Shown piece after piece: positions 52,302-62,126 of a stretch of 64,000 nucleotides of DNA. The notes under the pieces were generated by a model, which made no database searches, was not told where the DNA came from, and saw only the letters and a program-made list of their open reading frames with translations. The translations under genes and the position numbers were made by a program. Each line of letters begins with the position of its first letter. The first letter of the stretch is position 1. Origin of the DNA: Mycobacterium bohemicum DSM 44277 (GTDB lineage: Bacteria > Actinomycetota > Actinomycetes > Mycobacteriales > Mycobacteriaceae); NCBI RefSeq assembly GCF_001053185.1, contig NZ_CSTD01000005.1:248001-312000 (forward strand), read 5' to 3'.

Positions 52302-54041
52302 CTACGGTGACGGGAACGGCGTGCCGGTGAAGATCGTGTCGAGCGCGGCCACGTCGACGAGGAATTCGACACCCCCGGCGACCGTCCCGAGTCCGACGTC
52401 CGCGACGATCGGATCGCCGAACGCGTTGATCAGGCCTTCGACGGGCTGGCCATTGAGCGCCTGCGAAATGCCGTTGAGGAACAGGTTGGCGTCGTAGGAG
52501 GGCAGGGTCACGACGACGGCGGTGGCGATGTCGGCGGTCGGAAGCAGCGTGGCGTAGGCCGTCGACAGGTTGGCGGCGAAGCCGCCGGCCAGGTTGGTGT
52601 TCGCCGACTGCAGGCCCGCGATGAAGCCGTCGAGTGTTGCGGGGGACAGCAGGGTGCCCGGCGACGGCATGGGGGCCGGCGTGAGCGCCCCCGAGAGGTC
52701 GGGCAGCGCGAGGGCCGGCAGCGTCGGTGGGCCCTCGGCTTGGAAATCGGCCGTGGCGTTGATGATTCCTTGCTGGGCGCCGCTGAGCAGGTCGCCGGGC
52801 AGGGCGGCGGTCGCGCTCAGCGGGGGGAAGAGCCCGAATGGGGTGGTCACGTTGGCCGGCCCGGTGGACCAGCCGTAGTTGGGGTCGCCGTAGCCCCAGT
52901 TGACCAGGTACCTCAGGTCCGGCTGGAGCAGGTCGGCGATCGGGTTGCCGACATAGGGAATCGCCCGAACCGGGTCCAACAGCGGCAGGTCCTGGGTCGG
53001 GATCATGTTGTAGGTCGTGCCGCCGCTGTAGCCCGGTGAAGTGGACAGCGTGACCGTCTGGGCGAGCTGCGAGGCCGGGATCTGCAGGTAGGTGCCGTGG
53101 ACGTACACGATGCCCATGACGGCGTTCAGGTCGGCGAGAAAGTCGATCGGGTATTGCGGGAAGTCGGCGAAGCCGTCGTATTCGAGGGTGTTGTTGATGA
53201 CCGTGTAGCCCGTGTTCGCATTCATGCCGCCGTAGAACGGCAGACCCAGGCTGGGGATGTCCAGGCCGGGGAAGCGGGCCAGCATGCCGCCGTTTGGCGT
53301 CATCTCGTTGCCGACGAGCACGAAACTCACATCGGTGGTCGGCACGCCGGCGGCCTGCAGGATCGGTAACTCCAGCGCCGCCAGGATGGCGCCCTGCGAG
53401 TAGCCGAAGACGGTGACTTTGGTGCCGGGGGTGGCGAGCTGACCCATGATTGAGTTGTTGAGGATCGTCAGGCCCCGGTCCACCGAGACGTTCAGCTGGA
53501 GGTCCTTGATGCCGGTGATCGGGTACAACCCCTCGGGGGTGAACACGGACTGCAGGTTGTTGGTGGTGAAGAACGGCGAGATGTATTTGGCGTAGGCCGC
53601 GGCGATGTACTGGGGGCTGGGTATCGGCACGCCGCTGGCGCCGAGGATCAAGGCGACATTGACGGGTGTCGGCGCCGCGGGGTTGGGTGACGGGGCGCCG
53701 CCGGTCAGCGGGGCGAGTAGCGCCTGCGCCGGGGCATCAAGCGCCCCAAGGGCATTCGACGCCGCGACTTCGGCCTCCGCGTAGGCGCTGCCGGCCGCGG
53801 CCAGCGCCGCGGCGAACTGGTCGTGGAACGCCCCGGCCTGGGTGAGCACCAACCGATAGGCCTGGCCATACGCGCCGAACAGTTCCGCGGCCGCGGCGGA
53901 CACCTCGTCGCCCGCGGCGGCCATGACGCCCGTCGTCGCACCCGCCGCGTTGGCGTTGGCCTCGCCGATCGCCGAACCGATTGTCGCCACGTCGGCGGCC
54001 GCCGCCGCGAGCGTCGGCGTCTGAGCGAGGACGTTGGTCAT
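52302..54041 (-). CDS. PE family protein with C-terminal PE-PPE hydrolase domain, copy 1
   Basis: The 579-aa protein starts with a PE domain (residues 1-95, MTNVLAQTPTLAAAAADVAT, then AYGQAYRLVLTQAGAFHDQF). A PE-PPE (Pfam PF08237-type) alpha/beta hydrolase domain follows. The nucleophile elbow VFGYSQGAILA lies near residue 210, with the typical GTYLQIP and LGYGDPNYGW-like NWGYGDPNYGWST. It resembles PE1/PE2 (Rv0151c/Rv0152c). Such proteins are exported by ESX systems and may cleave esters. AAGGAAGG precedes ATG 54041. Confidence 0.9.
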   Translation of the reverse strand: MTNVLAQTPTLAAAAADVATIGSAIGEANANAAGATTGVMAAAGDEVSAAAAELFGAYGQAYRLVLTQAGAFHDQFAAALAAAGSAYAEAEVAASNALGALDAPAQALLAPLTGGAPSPNPAAPTPVNVALILGASGVPIPSPQYIAAAYAKYISPFFTTNNLQSVFTPEGLYPITGIKDLQLNVSVDRGLTILNNSIMGQLATPGTKVTVFGYSQGAILAALELPILQAAGVPTTDVSFVLVGNEMTPNGGMLARFPGLDIPSLGLPFYGGMNANTGYTVINNTLEYDGFADFPQYPIDFLADLNAVMGIVYVHGTYLQIPASQLAQTVTLSTSPGYSGGTTYNMIPTQDLPLLDPVRAIPYVGNPIADLLQPDLRYLVNWGYGDPNYGWSTGPANVTTPFGLFPPLSATAALPGDLLSGAQQGIINATADFQAEGPPTLPALALPDLSGALTPAPMPSPGTLLSPATLDGFIAGLQSANTNLAGGFAANLSTAYATLLPTADIATAVVVTLPSYDANLFLNGISQALNGQPVEGLINAFGDPIVADVGLGTVAGGVEFLVDVAALDTIFTGTPFPSP

Positions 54042-54206
54042 AGATGCCTTCCTTCCCACCGTGTCTTCCGCCGCGACGGCACCTGGTCAGCGTAAGGGCT
54101 GGGACCGGTTTTGTCCGATGGTTGGGTCTTTTGGCGTGCGCCCTTCGGGCGACGGCTATGCCGCGCTACGTCCGGCCGATTCGTGCTCGGGCCTAAGGCA
54201 TCTCGA

Positions 54207-55934
54207 TCAGTTCGGACCCGGGTTCGGTACTCCGGTGAAGATCGTCTCGGCGGCGTTGACGAAGGTGAGTGCTTCGAAACCACCCGCCAGCGTGACGAGC
54301 CCGACGTCGGCGGAGATCGGGTCGCCGAACGCGTCGATGAGGCCCTGAACCGGGTCGCCGTTGATCGCTTCGGTGATCCCGTTCAGGAACAGGTTGACGT
54401 CGTAGGACGGAATGGAGACCACCACGGCGGTGGTGATGTCCGCCGTCGGGAGCAGCGTCGCGTAAGCCGTTGAGACATCGGTCGTCAGCGTGCCGACGAT
54501 GTTGGTGTTCGCCGTCTCGATGCCAGAGATGATCCCGGTGAGCGACGGGAGGGCCACCGGGGCACCGCCGGTCGAGGCACCGGACCCCAGGAGGTTCGTC
54601 AGGCTGGACAGCGAGAGGTTCGGCAGCGACGGCGGCACCATGGTGGACAGGTCGCTCGCGAAAGCCTGGATTCCCTGCTGGGTTCCGCTGACCAACAGGG
54701 GTCCCAGTTCGGTGGTCGCGCTGAGCGGCGGCAGGAACCCGAACGGTGTGGGCACGTCGGCCGGCGAGGTGGACCAACCGTAGTTGGGGTCGCCGTAACC
54801 CCAGTTGATCAGGGCCTTCAGGTCCGGCTGCACGAGGTCGGCGAGCGGGTTTCCGATGAATGGGATCGCGCGCAGCGGCGTCAGCAGCGGCAGGTTCTCG
54901 GTGGGGATGATGTTGTACGTCGTCATGGACGGCGCACCGGACTGCGCCAGCGGGATGGCGGTAGCGACGATCGCGTTGGTCAGGTGCGGGTAGGTGCCGT
55001 GGATGAACACGATGCCCGCGAGCGCGTTGAGGTCGGCAAGGAAGTCGATCGGGTAGCGCGGGAAGTCGGCGAAGCCGTCGTACTCCAGCGTGTAGATGGT
55101 GGTCGGGAAATCGTTGCTCGGCGTCGCAAAACCGAACGTGATCCCCAGGCTCGGGAGGTCGAGACCCGGGAAGCGCGAGATCAGGCCGCCGTTGGGATTG
55201 CTGGGGTCGCCGAGCAGTGTGAAGTATGCGTTCGACGAGTTGTAGCCCTCGGCGAGCAGTTTCGGCATCTCCATCGAGGCGGCGATGGCGCTTTGCGAAT
55301 ACCCCAGGACGGACACGACTTTGGCGCTGGGAGCCGGGCCGAGAACGCTGACGATCGCGTTGTCCAGCTCGGTGACGTCCCGGGCCAGGGAGATGTTGAG
55401 CACCAGGTCCTTGACTCCGGTGTACGGGTACAGGCCCTCGGCGGTGGACACCGCGGTCAGGACGGTGGTGGGCAGTGTGTTGAAGTTCGTCAGGTAGAGG
55501 TTGTAGACGCTGTTCAGGTAGGCCGTCGACGGCGTCGCGGTGCCGCTGCCCGTCATGATGAGGATGGCGTCGACGGTCGGATCCTTCGCCTGCGTCACCG
55601 CCGCAAAAACCGGGTTCGTGGTAGCCGCGCCGGTGAGCCCCAGCGAGCTCGCGATCTCAGCCTCGGCCTGGGTGTACGCGCTTCCGGCCGCCGACAGCGC
55701 CGCCACGAAGTCTTCGTGGAAGGTGGTCGCCTGTTGCAGCAGCGCTTGGTACTCCTGCCCGTAGGCGCCGAACAATTGCGCCGTGACCGAGGAGATTTCG
55801 TCCTCGGCCGCGGCCACGACGTTGGTCGTGGACGCCGCGGCCGCCGACCTGGCCTGGTCGAGCGCCGAGCCGATCGATGAGGCATCCGCCGCCGCCGACG
55901 CCAGTAGTTGGGGCTGGGTAATCAGGCTCGTCAT
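54207..55934 (-). CDS. PE family protein with PE-PPE hydrolase domain, copy 2
   Basis: The 575-aa paralogue starts MTSLITQPQLLASAAADASS, with the nucleophile elbow VLGYSQSAIAASME near residue 205 and the conserved NWGYGDPNYGWST. Its end, ANTNIVGTLTTDVSTAYATL, matches copy 1, so the C-terminal region is shared. GAGAAGGGAAAGCCG precedes the ATG. The gap from copy 1 is 165 bp with no evident hairpin. Confidence 0.9.
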   Translation of the reverse strand: MTSLITQPQLLASAAADASSIGSALDQARSAAAASTTNVVAAAEDEISSVTAQLFGAYGQEYQALLQQATTFHEDFVAALSAAGSAYTQAEAEIASSLGLTGAATTNPVFAAVTQAKDPTVDAILIMTGSGTATPSTAYLNSVYNLYLTNFNTLPTTVLTAVSTAEGLYPYTGVKDLVLNISLARDVTELDNAIVSVLGPAPSAKVVSVLGYSQSAIAASMEMPKLLAEGYNSSNAYFTLLGDPSNPNGGLISRFPGLDLPSLGITFGFATPSNDFPTTIYTLEYDGFADFPRYPIDFLADLNALAGIVFIHGTYPHLTNAIVATAIPLAQSGAPSMTTYNIIPTENLPLLTPLRAIPFIGNPLADLVQPDLKALINWGYGDPNYGWSTSPADVPTPFGFLPPLSATTELGPLLVSGTQQGIQAFASDLSTMVPPSLPNLSLSSLTNLLGSGASTGGAPVALPSLTGIISGIETANTNIVGTLTTDVSTAYATLLPTADITTAVVVSIPSYDVNLFLNGITEAINGDPVQGLIDAFGDPISADVGLVTLAGGFEALTFVNAAETIFTGVPNPGPN

Positions 55935-56150
55935 CGGCTTTCCCTTCTCGACGGCTGCGATAGCGGTACCGACGGCGCGTGGAACCGATGCCCCCGGTTA
56001 TTGCGGAGCCGGCAGCGTCAGCCTAGAGCGATCACGCCGGTTTGTCCGGCATTTACACGTTGTTCTTGGCTCCCGGGCGGGCGGTCGCCGCCGAGTGTCA
56101 GAACCGTTGCGAGGGCCGCTGTTCTGGCGGGCGATCGCGGCCCGGCACCG

Positions 56151-57884
56151 CTAGATGCTGGCAAGGTCCTTGGCGACGTTGACGACCGCCTCGAGGACGA
56201 CCAGCCCTTCGACGCCGCCGGCCACCGTGAGTATCCCGGTGCTTGCGGCGATGGGATCCCCGATCGCGCGGATGAGTCCCAGCGGATCGCCGGCGACCGC
56301 CTGCCCGATTCCCTGCGCGAAGAGGCCGGCGTCGTAGGCCGGGATGGAGATGATGGCGGCGTTGGCGATGTCCGCCGTGGGCAGCAGCACCGAGTACGCG
56401 TCGGAGGCCGCGCTGCTCAACGCGTTGGGGATATTGGTCACCGCGGTCTGCAGCGCCGGGCCGAACCCTCCGATCGGCGCCGGGGACAGCAACGTGTTCG
56501 GCGCGAGCAACGTGCTCGTCAGTGAGACGCTCGGTGGCGACAGCAGTCCTTCGGACATCAGATCGCTTGTGGCGGCGGTGATTCCCTGCTGCGCGCCCGT
56601 AACGAGATCGGCGCCGAGAACCCCGGGGTTGACGTGCGGGAACAGCCCGAAGGTGGTGGGCACGTTCGCCGGTGCGGTCGAATAACCGTAGTTGGGGTCG
56701 CCGTAGCCGACGTTGACCAGCACCCGCAGGTCCGGCTGGAGGAGGTCGGCGATCGGGTTGCCGATGACCGGGATGGCGCGCAACGGGTCCAGCAGCGGCA
56801 GGTTCTGGGTGAGCACCATGTAGTAGGTGGTGTTGCCGGTGTACGTCGATTGCACGGGCAGGGTGACGATGTCGCCGGCCGGCAGCGTCGACGGGTCCAG
56901 GTGCGGGTACATCGGATGCACGAACACGATGCCGGCGACGGCGTTGAGGTCGGCCAGGACATCGATCGGGTACCGCGGGAAGTCGGCGAACCCGTCGTAC
57001 TCGAGCGAATAGATGGCGGTGTGCCAGGGCGCGTTCGGGGGGGTGGCGCCGTAGAAGTCCAGGCCGATGCTCGGCAGGGACAGGCCGGGGAACCGCGCCA
57101 GGAGGCCGCCGTTGGGGTTCATCGGATCGCCCAACAGGTTGAACGCGAGCTGGGTGGGGCCGGGCGGGTTAGGGTTGAGCGCCGGGTTCATCAGGTTCTG
57201 CATCTCCAGCGAGGCGATGATGGAACTCTGCGAATAGCCCTGGACCAGAACGCTGTTGCCGCCCTGAAGGGTGGACTTGATCGAGGCGTCCAGAATCTGG
57301 ACCCCCTCGTTCACGGATATGTTGAGCGGCAGGCTCTTGACGCCGGTGAGGGGATACAGGTTCTCCGGCGTGAAGATGGCCTGCGCGGAGTTCCACGAAT
57401 AGCCGGTCAGGTTGGCCCAATTGAGGACGCCGTTGACGAACGTCGCGTTGGGTATCGGGTTGCCGCTGCCGCCCATGACCAACGCAACGGTCGGTGCCGT
57501 CAGTGGGTTGGGCGGATCGACGAACGGCGTTCCGCCCGAGGCTGCGGCGCCACCGGAAACCAGGGACTGCGCGTCTGTCTGCAGCGTGCCGAGCGCGTTC
57601 GACGCCGCCGCCTCCGCCGCCGCGTATGCCCCGCCGGCAGCGGCCAGCGCCCGGCTGAATTCGGTGTTGAAAGCGGCCGCCTGTGCGACGAGGGCGCGGT
57701 ACTCCTGGCCGTATGCGCCGAACAGTTCGGAGATGGTGGCCGACACCTCGTCGGCGGCGGGCGCCAGCAAGCCGGAAGTCGGGCCTGCCGCAGCCGCATT
57801 CGCCGCGCTCATGGCCGAGCCGATCCCGTCGACGTCCGCGGCTACCGCGGCCAGCATCTGCGGTTCGTTTACCAGGTAGGTCAT
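56151..57884 (-). CDS. PE family protein with PE-PPE hydrolase domain, copy 3
   Basis: The 577-aa paralogue starts MTYLVNEPQMLAAVAADVDG. The nucleophile elbow is VQGYSQSSIIASLE, and the NVGYGDPNYGYST motif is present. The start at 57884 has GGAAGGACCTCCG before it; a longer frame to 57911 is unlikely. It lies 216 bp after copy 2 in transcription order (copy 3 is transcribed before copy 2). Confidence 0.9.
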   Translation of the reverse strand: MTYLVNEPQMLAAVAADVDGIGSAMSAANAAAAGPTSGLLAPAADEVSATISELFGAYGQEYRALVAQAAAFNTEFSRALAAAGGAYAAAEAAASNALGTLQTDAQSLVSGGAAASGGTPFVDPPNPLTAPTVALVMGGSGNPIPNATFVNGVLNWANLTGYSWNSAQAIFTPENLYPLTGVKSLPLNISVNEGVQILDASIKSTLQGGNSVLVQGYSQSSIIASLEMQNLMNPALNPNPPGPTQLAFNLLGDPMNPNGGLLARFPGLSLPSIGLDFYGATPPNAPWHTAIYSLEYDGFADFPRYPIDVLADLNAVAGIVFVHPMYPHLDPSTLPAGDIVTLPVQSTYTGNTTYYMVLTQNLPLLDPLRAIPVIGNPIADLLQPDLRVLVNVGYGDPNYGYSTAPANVPTTFGLFPHVNPGVLGADLVTGAQQGITAATSDLMSEGLLSPPSVSLTSTLLAPNTLLSPAPIGGFGPALQTAVTNIPNALSSAASDAYSVLLPTADIANAAIISIPAYDAGLFAQGIGQAVAGDPLGLIRAIGDPIAASTGILTVAGGVEGLVVLEAVVNVAKDLASI

Positions 57885-58023
57885 CGGAGGTCCTTCCGAC
57901 GTCGTCAACAAGGGCCCCCAGCGGACTCAGCGTAGAGGTATTTGCGTTGCATGTGGGGACAATTGGCCTAATCGGTCCGAACCGTGGGCGAACGGCTCCG
58001 CGGCGGTGGCGCGACGAGCCCCA

Positions 58024-59685
58024 CTAGAGCTGGGCCAAGACCACCGCGATCGATTGGGCGGAATTCGCGATGGCGACGGTTTCGAGCCAGCCCGCGAGCG
58101 TCAGCAGCGCGGCGTCGGCCGCGATCGGATTGCCGATGGCGTTGAGCAGCCCGACCGGGTCGCCGCCCAGGGCTTGCGCGACCCCGCCGAAGACGAGGCC
58201 GGCGTCATAGACGGGGACGGAGGTCACGAGGGCCGCGGTGATGTCCGCGGTGGGAAGCAGAGTCGCGTAACCCGCCGAGGTGGCTTGGGTAAGGGCGCTG
58301 AACAGACTCGGTCCCGAAGGGACATGCACCGTCAGCGCAGGGGTCGACGTGAGCGCGTGGGCGATATCCGGCAACGTGGGCAGGCTCGTCGCGCCGATGT
58401 CGCGCACGCAAGCGGCGATTCCCTGCTGCGTGCCGGTGACCAGGTCCCCACCCAGGGCGATGGTGGCGCTGAGCGGCGGGAAGAGCCCGAAGGGGGTGGG
58501 TACGTTCGCCGGGCCGGTCGAATAGCCATACGCCGGATCACCGTAGCCCCAGTTGACCAGATAGGTCAGATCCGGCTGGAGCAGGTCCGCGATCGGATTG
58601 CCGATCACCGGAATGGCCCGCACCGGGTCCAGCAGCGGCAGGTTGGTGGTGGGAATCAACGTGTACGTGGTCGCGGTGCCGTAAGCCGGATCGGTTGGCA
58701 GCGTGATCGCGGTGGCCACGCTTCCGACCGGCACGTACTGGTATTGGGCGTGCGCCGCGGGAATGCCGGCGAGCGCGTTCAGGTCGGCCAAGACATCGAG
58801 GGGGTACCGCGGGAAGTCGGCAAAACCGTCGTATTCGATCGTGTAGATGTGGGTCGGGTAGGGGGTGTTGGTCGGTGTCGCGCCGTAGAAGTCCACGCCG
58901 AGGCTCGCCAACTTCAGTCCGACGAAGCGCTCCATCATGCCGCCGTTGGGATTCATGGGATCACCGAGAAGCACGAAGCTCAGCTGGCTGGGTGACGGCG
59001 GATTGGGCATGGCCACCAGCGCCTGCATCTCGAGCGAGGAGATTACCGCGCTTTGTGAGTAGCCCACGACGACCACGTTGTTTCCCGCGGAGATCTGTTG
59101 CAGAACTGCGTAATTCAGATTCGCCACGCCCTGATTGATCGATTGGTTCAGTGGCAGGGTTTTGACACCGGTAAACGGATAGAGGTCCTCGGGGGTGAAC
59201 AGGGCTTGCGCATCGGCGAGGCTGAAGCCGGCGAAGTCAGGGGCGACGTACTTGGTGAAGACACTGGTGATGAAACTTGCCCCAGGTGTCGGGTTGCCGG
59301 TGCCGCCCATGATCAGCGTGACGTTCTGCGGCGTGGCGGCCTGGGCCATCGAGGTCGTTGCGTACGCGGGCGCCGTGCCGGACATCCCCGAGGTCAGGGC
59401 GGCGGCGGCGGCCTCGGCTTCCGCGTAGGCGTTGGCCGCGGCGCCCAGCGCCTGGGCGAACTCGCTGTGGAAGGTCGCCGCCTGGTGGGCGAGCGCTTGA
59501 TACGCGCGGGCGTACGCGTTGAACACTGCGGTCGCCGCGACCGACACCTGGTCGGCGCCGGCCGCCTCAAGGGCGGTCGTCTGTGCCGCGGCCGCGGCGG
59601 TGGCGTCGCTGATCGTCGTGCGGATTTCCGCCACGTCCACGGCCGCCGCAGCCATCGACTGTGGCTCCGCGGCTAGTGACCCCAC
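58024..59685 (-). CDS. PE family protein with PE-PPE hydrolase domain, copy 4 (start uncertain)
   Basis: The 553-aa paralogue has PE-domain sequence from EPQSMAAAAVDVAEIRTTIS onward, the nucleophile elbow VVGYSQSAVISSLE and NWGYGDPAYGYST. The only in-frame start is GTG 59685, giving MGSLAAEPQSM, in which the Pro sits at the usual PE position. Its upstream sequence has a weak ribosome site. The usual PE start context lies instead 110 bp further upstream (59795) in another frame, so the true N-terminus may have been displaced by an insertion. Confidence 0.8.
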   Translation of the reverse strand: MGSLAAEPQSMAAAAVDVAEIRTTISDATAAAAAQTTALEAAGADQVSVAATAVFNAYARAYQALAHQAATFHSEFAQALGAAANAYAEAEAAAAALTSGMSGTAPAYATTSMAQAATPQNVTLIMGGTGNPTPGASFITSVFTKYVAPDFAGFSLADAQALFTPEDLYPFTGVKTLPLNQSINQGVANLNYAVLQQISAGNNVVVVGYSQSAVISSLEMQALVAMPNPPSPSQLSFVLLGDPMNPNGGMMERFVGLKLASLGVDFYGATPTNTPYPTHIYTIEYDGFADFPRYPLDVLADLNALAGIPAAHAQYQYVPVGSVATAITLPTDPAYGTATTYTLIPTTNLPLLDPVRAIPVIGNPIADLLQPDLTYLVNWGYGDPAYGYSTGPANVPTPFGLFPPLSATIALGGDLVTGTQQGIAACVRDIGATSLPTLPDIAHALTSTPALTVHVPSGPSLFSALTQATSAGYATLLPTADITAALVTSVPVYDAGLVFGGVAQALGGDPVGLLNAIGNPIAADAALLTLAGWLETVAIANSAQSIAVVLAQL

Positions 59686-59795
59686 CGGTTTCCATCGATC
59701 GTTCTCGCGTGAAACCTCGTGGTGATCGAGGAATTTGAAGTCAGGCGCGAGACAACCGGGACCGCCACACGCGGATCGGTGATCACATACGTCAT
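59673..59795 (-). other. displaced PE start stub, MTYVITDP
   Basis: ATG 59795 follows GAGAGGGATGAGCCG, which closely resembles the ribosome site of copies 2 and 3. It encodes a typical PE N-terminus, MTYVITDP, then unrelated residues and a stop at 59673. It is out of frame with copy 4. It may be the original start of copy 4 separated by an insertion of about 100 bp, or a remnant of another PE gene. 7-bp inverted ends (59703-59709 and 59746-59752) lie within. Confidence 0.6.
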
Positions 59796-59897
59796 CGGCT
59801 CATCCCTCTCGACCGGGGTGCCCACCAAGCGTAGGGGGAACTCGCCCGCCTGTCGGGCGTTCACCCGAACCGCTCGGTCGGGTGCGTCAAGGCCGGT

Positions 59898-60728
59898 TCA
59901 AGCCAGCAGCGCGCGGCGCAGCCCGTCGAGATCGGCCTCGGTGATACCCGCGTCGCGCAGATAGGCGTCCAGTGAACCGAATTCGTCCTCGATGGTCTGC
60001 CGCGCGGCGGCCAGGTACTCCTCGCGGACGCCGAGGACGCCGTCGGACAGCCGGGCCTCGGTGAAGGTCATGACCTCGGGGGTCAGCTCGGTCTCCGACC
60101 GCTGCTGGATCATCTCCGAGATGCGGGCGCGCAGCTCCGGCACGGCGTCGTTGCTGCGCAGGAAGTCGGCGACGATGGCGTCGCGGTCGACACCCGCGGC
60201 CTCCAGCACCGTCGCGACCACGAAGCCGGTGCGGTCCTTGCCCGCGAAGCAGTGGGTGAGCACTGGGCGACCGGCGGCCAGCAGCCCGATGACCTGGCGC
60301 AGGGCTCGTTGCGCCCCGTTTCGCGTTGGGAATTGCCGATATTCGTCGGTCATGAAGCGGGCGGCTGATTCGTTGATGGAGTCCGCCGACTGCTGCGACT
60401 CACCGTTGGTCAGCAGTTGGGTGAACGCATGCTCGTGCGGTGCCTCGCCGTCGGTGGGCTCGTCGTCGGCGAGATCGGGCACCGGGAGCAGGTGCACGGC
60501 GACGCCGTCGGGAACGCGTCCGGGCCCGCGGCGGGCTACCTCCCGGGCGGCCCGAAGGTCGGCGACGTCGGTGATGCCCAGCCGGTGCAGAATTGCCCGG
60601 CCGTCGTCGTCGAGCCGGCTCAGCTCGCTGGAACGGAACAGGCGGCCGGGCGGCAGTGCGCCGGTGCTCTCCCCGACGTCGCGGAAGTTCCACGCGCCGG
60701 GCAGGTCCCGGAGGGCGGCCTTACCCAT
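59898..60728 (-). CDS. ptbB: protein/lipid phosphatase PtbB (PtpB)
   Basis: The 276-aa phosphatase matches Rv0153c, a secreted phosphatase with tyrosine- and phosphoinositide-phosphatase activity in M. tuberculosis. The P-loop is HCFAGKDRTGFV, the CX5R signature. The N-terminal DLPGAWNFRDVGES is typical. No signal peptide is visible, as in M. tuberculosis. Its start overlaps the end of fadE2 by 8 bp, so it is coupled to it. Confidence 0.94.
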   Translation of the reverse strand: MGKAALRDLPGAWNFRDVGESTGALPPGRLFRSSELSRLDDDGRAILHRLGITDVADLRAAREVARRGPGRVPDGVAVHLLPVPDLADDEPTDGEAPHEHAFTQLLTNGESQQSADSINESAARFMTDEYRQFPTRNGAQRALRQVIGLLAAGRPVLTHCFAGKDRTGFVVATVLEAAGVDRDAIVADFLRSNDAVPELRARISEMIQQRSETELTPEVMTFTEARLSDGVLGVREEYLAAARQTIEDEFGSLDAYLRDAGITEADLDGLRRALLA

Positions 60729-61953
60729 GCGAGGTGACCGCCGCGGACAGCGGAGACTTCTCCCGGCCGAGCTCGGCGCGAGCGATGGTCCGCATGTGCA
60801 CCTCGTCGGGGCCGTCGAACAGGCGCATCGCCCGATGCCAGCCGTACGACCGGGCCAGTACGGTGTCCTCGCTGACGCCGGCGGCGCCGTGCACCTGGAT
60901 GGCGCGGTCGATCACGTTGCAGGCCACCTGCGGCGCCACCGCCTTGATCTGCGAGACCAATGTGTGGGCGGCCTTGTTGCCGTGCTGGTCGATCGTCCAC
61001 GCCGCCTTGTGGCACAACAACCGCGCCTGATCGATCTCGTTGCGCGACTTGGCAATTGCCTCCCGCACCACACCCTGCTCGGCCAGCGGGCGGCCGAAGG
61101 CCACCCGCTTTTGGACCCGGTCCACCATGAGGGCCAGGGCGCGTTCCGCGCCGCCGAGCGCACGCATGCAGTGGTGGATGCGGCCGGGGCCCAGCCGGGC
61201 CTGGGCGATCGCGAAGCCGCCACCTTCCTCGCCGAGGAGGTTGGTGACCGGCACCCGGACGTTGTCGTAGATGATCTCGCAGTGCCCGGGCTGGTCCTGG
61301 TAGCCGAAGACCGTGGTGGAACGGACGATCGTCACGCCGGGGGTGTCGACCGGCACCAGCACCATCGACTGTTGCTGGTGGCTTGCCGCTTCGGGATTGG
61401 TGCGGCCCATCACGATCAGGATCTTGCATCGCGGGTCCGAAGCCCCCGAGGTCCACCACTTGCGGCCGTTGATCACGTAGTCGCCGCCGTCGCGCACGAT
61501 CGAGGTCTCGATGTTGCGGGCGTCGCTGCTCGCGACGGCCGGCTCCGTCATCGAGAACGCGCTGCGGATCTCGCCGTTGAGCAACGGCTCCAGCCACTGC
61601 TTGCGCTGTTCCTCGGTCGCGAACAGGTGCAGGGTCTCCATGTTGCCGGTGTCGGGCGCCGCGCAGTTGAGCGCCTCGGGAGCGATCTCCAGGCTCCAGC
61701 CGGTGATCTCGGCCAGCGGGGCGTATTCGAGGTTGGTCAGGCCCGACTCCGCCGGGAGGAAGAGGTTCCACAGGCCCCGCTCCTTGGCCCTCGCCTTGAG
61801 GTCCTCGATGACGGGCGGCACCGTGTGGTCGTCCGGTCCGGCTTGCTGGCGGTATTTGTCGTATTCGGCCTCGGCCGGGAAGACGAACTCGGTCATGAAG
61901 TCGGACAGCCGGGCGTGGTAGTCGCTGGCCTTGGCCGACATCGCGAAATCCAT
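60721..61953 (-). CDS. fadE2: acyl-CoA dehydrogenase FadE2
   Basis: The 410-aa flavoenzyme matches Rv0154c. Landmarks are AFSMTEPAVASSDARN, YVINGRKWWTSGAS, RLGPGRIHHCMRALGG and RAIQVHGAAGVSEDTVLA. The start at 61953 (MDFAMSAKASDYHARL) is chosen by similarity to family members; the longer frame to 62043 is not conserved. Substrate unknown; related FadE proteins act on large acyl or aminoacyl-CoA. It is the first gene of the fadE2-ptbB operon. Confidence 0.93.
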   Translation of the reverse strand: MDFAMSAKASDYHARLSDFMTEFVFPAEAEYDKYRQQAGPDDHTVPPVIEDLKARAKERGLWNLFLPAESGLTNLEYAPLAEITGWSLEIAPEALNCAAPDTGNMETLHLFATEEQRKQWLEPLLNGEIRSAFSMTEPAVASSDARNIETSIVRDGGDYVINGRKWWTSGASDPRCKILIVMGRTNPEAASHQQQSMVLVPVDTPGVTIVRSTTVFGYQDQPGHCEIIYDNVRVPVTNLLGEEGGGFAIAQARLGPGRIHHCMRALGGAERALALMVDRVQKRVAFGRPLAEQGVVREAIAKSRNEIDQARLLCHKAAWTIDQHGNKAAHTLVSQIKAVAPQVACNVIDRAIQVHGAAGVSEDTVLARSYGWHRAMRLFDGPDEVHMRTIARAELGREKSPLSAAVTSHG

Positions 61954-62126
61954 AACGGTCACGATATGACACGCGTCGCTGGCGCGGTGAGGCGCGCGTC
62001 TGCTGACGGGCCCCGCCGCCGTCGCGACACTGACACCACGCACACGACACGCCGCCGGGGGTGTGCGTGGCTTCAGTCTCGGGGAAACGGCGACGGGGCG
62101 AAGCGCGGCGATCGCCGAGGCGCACG

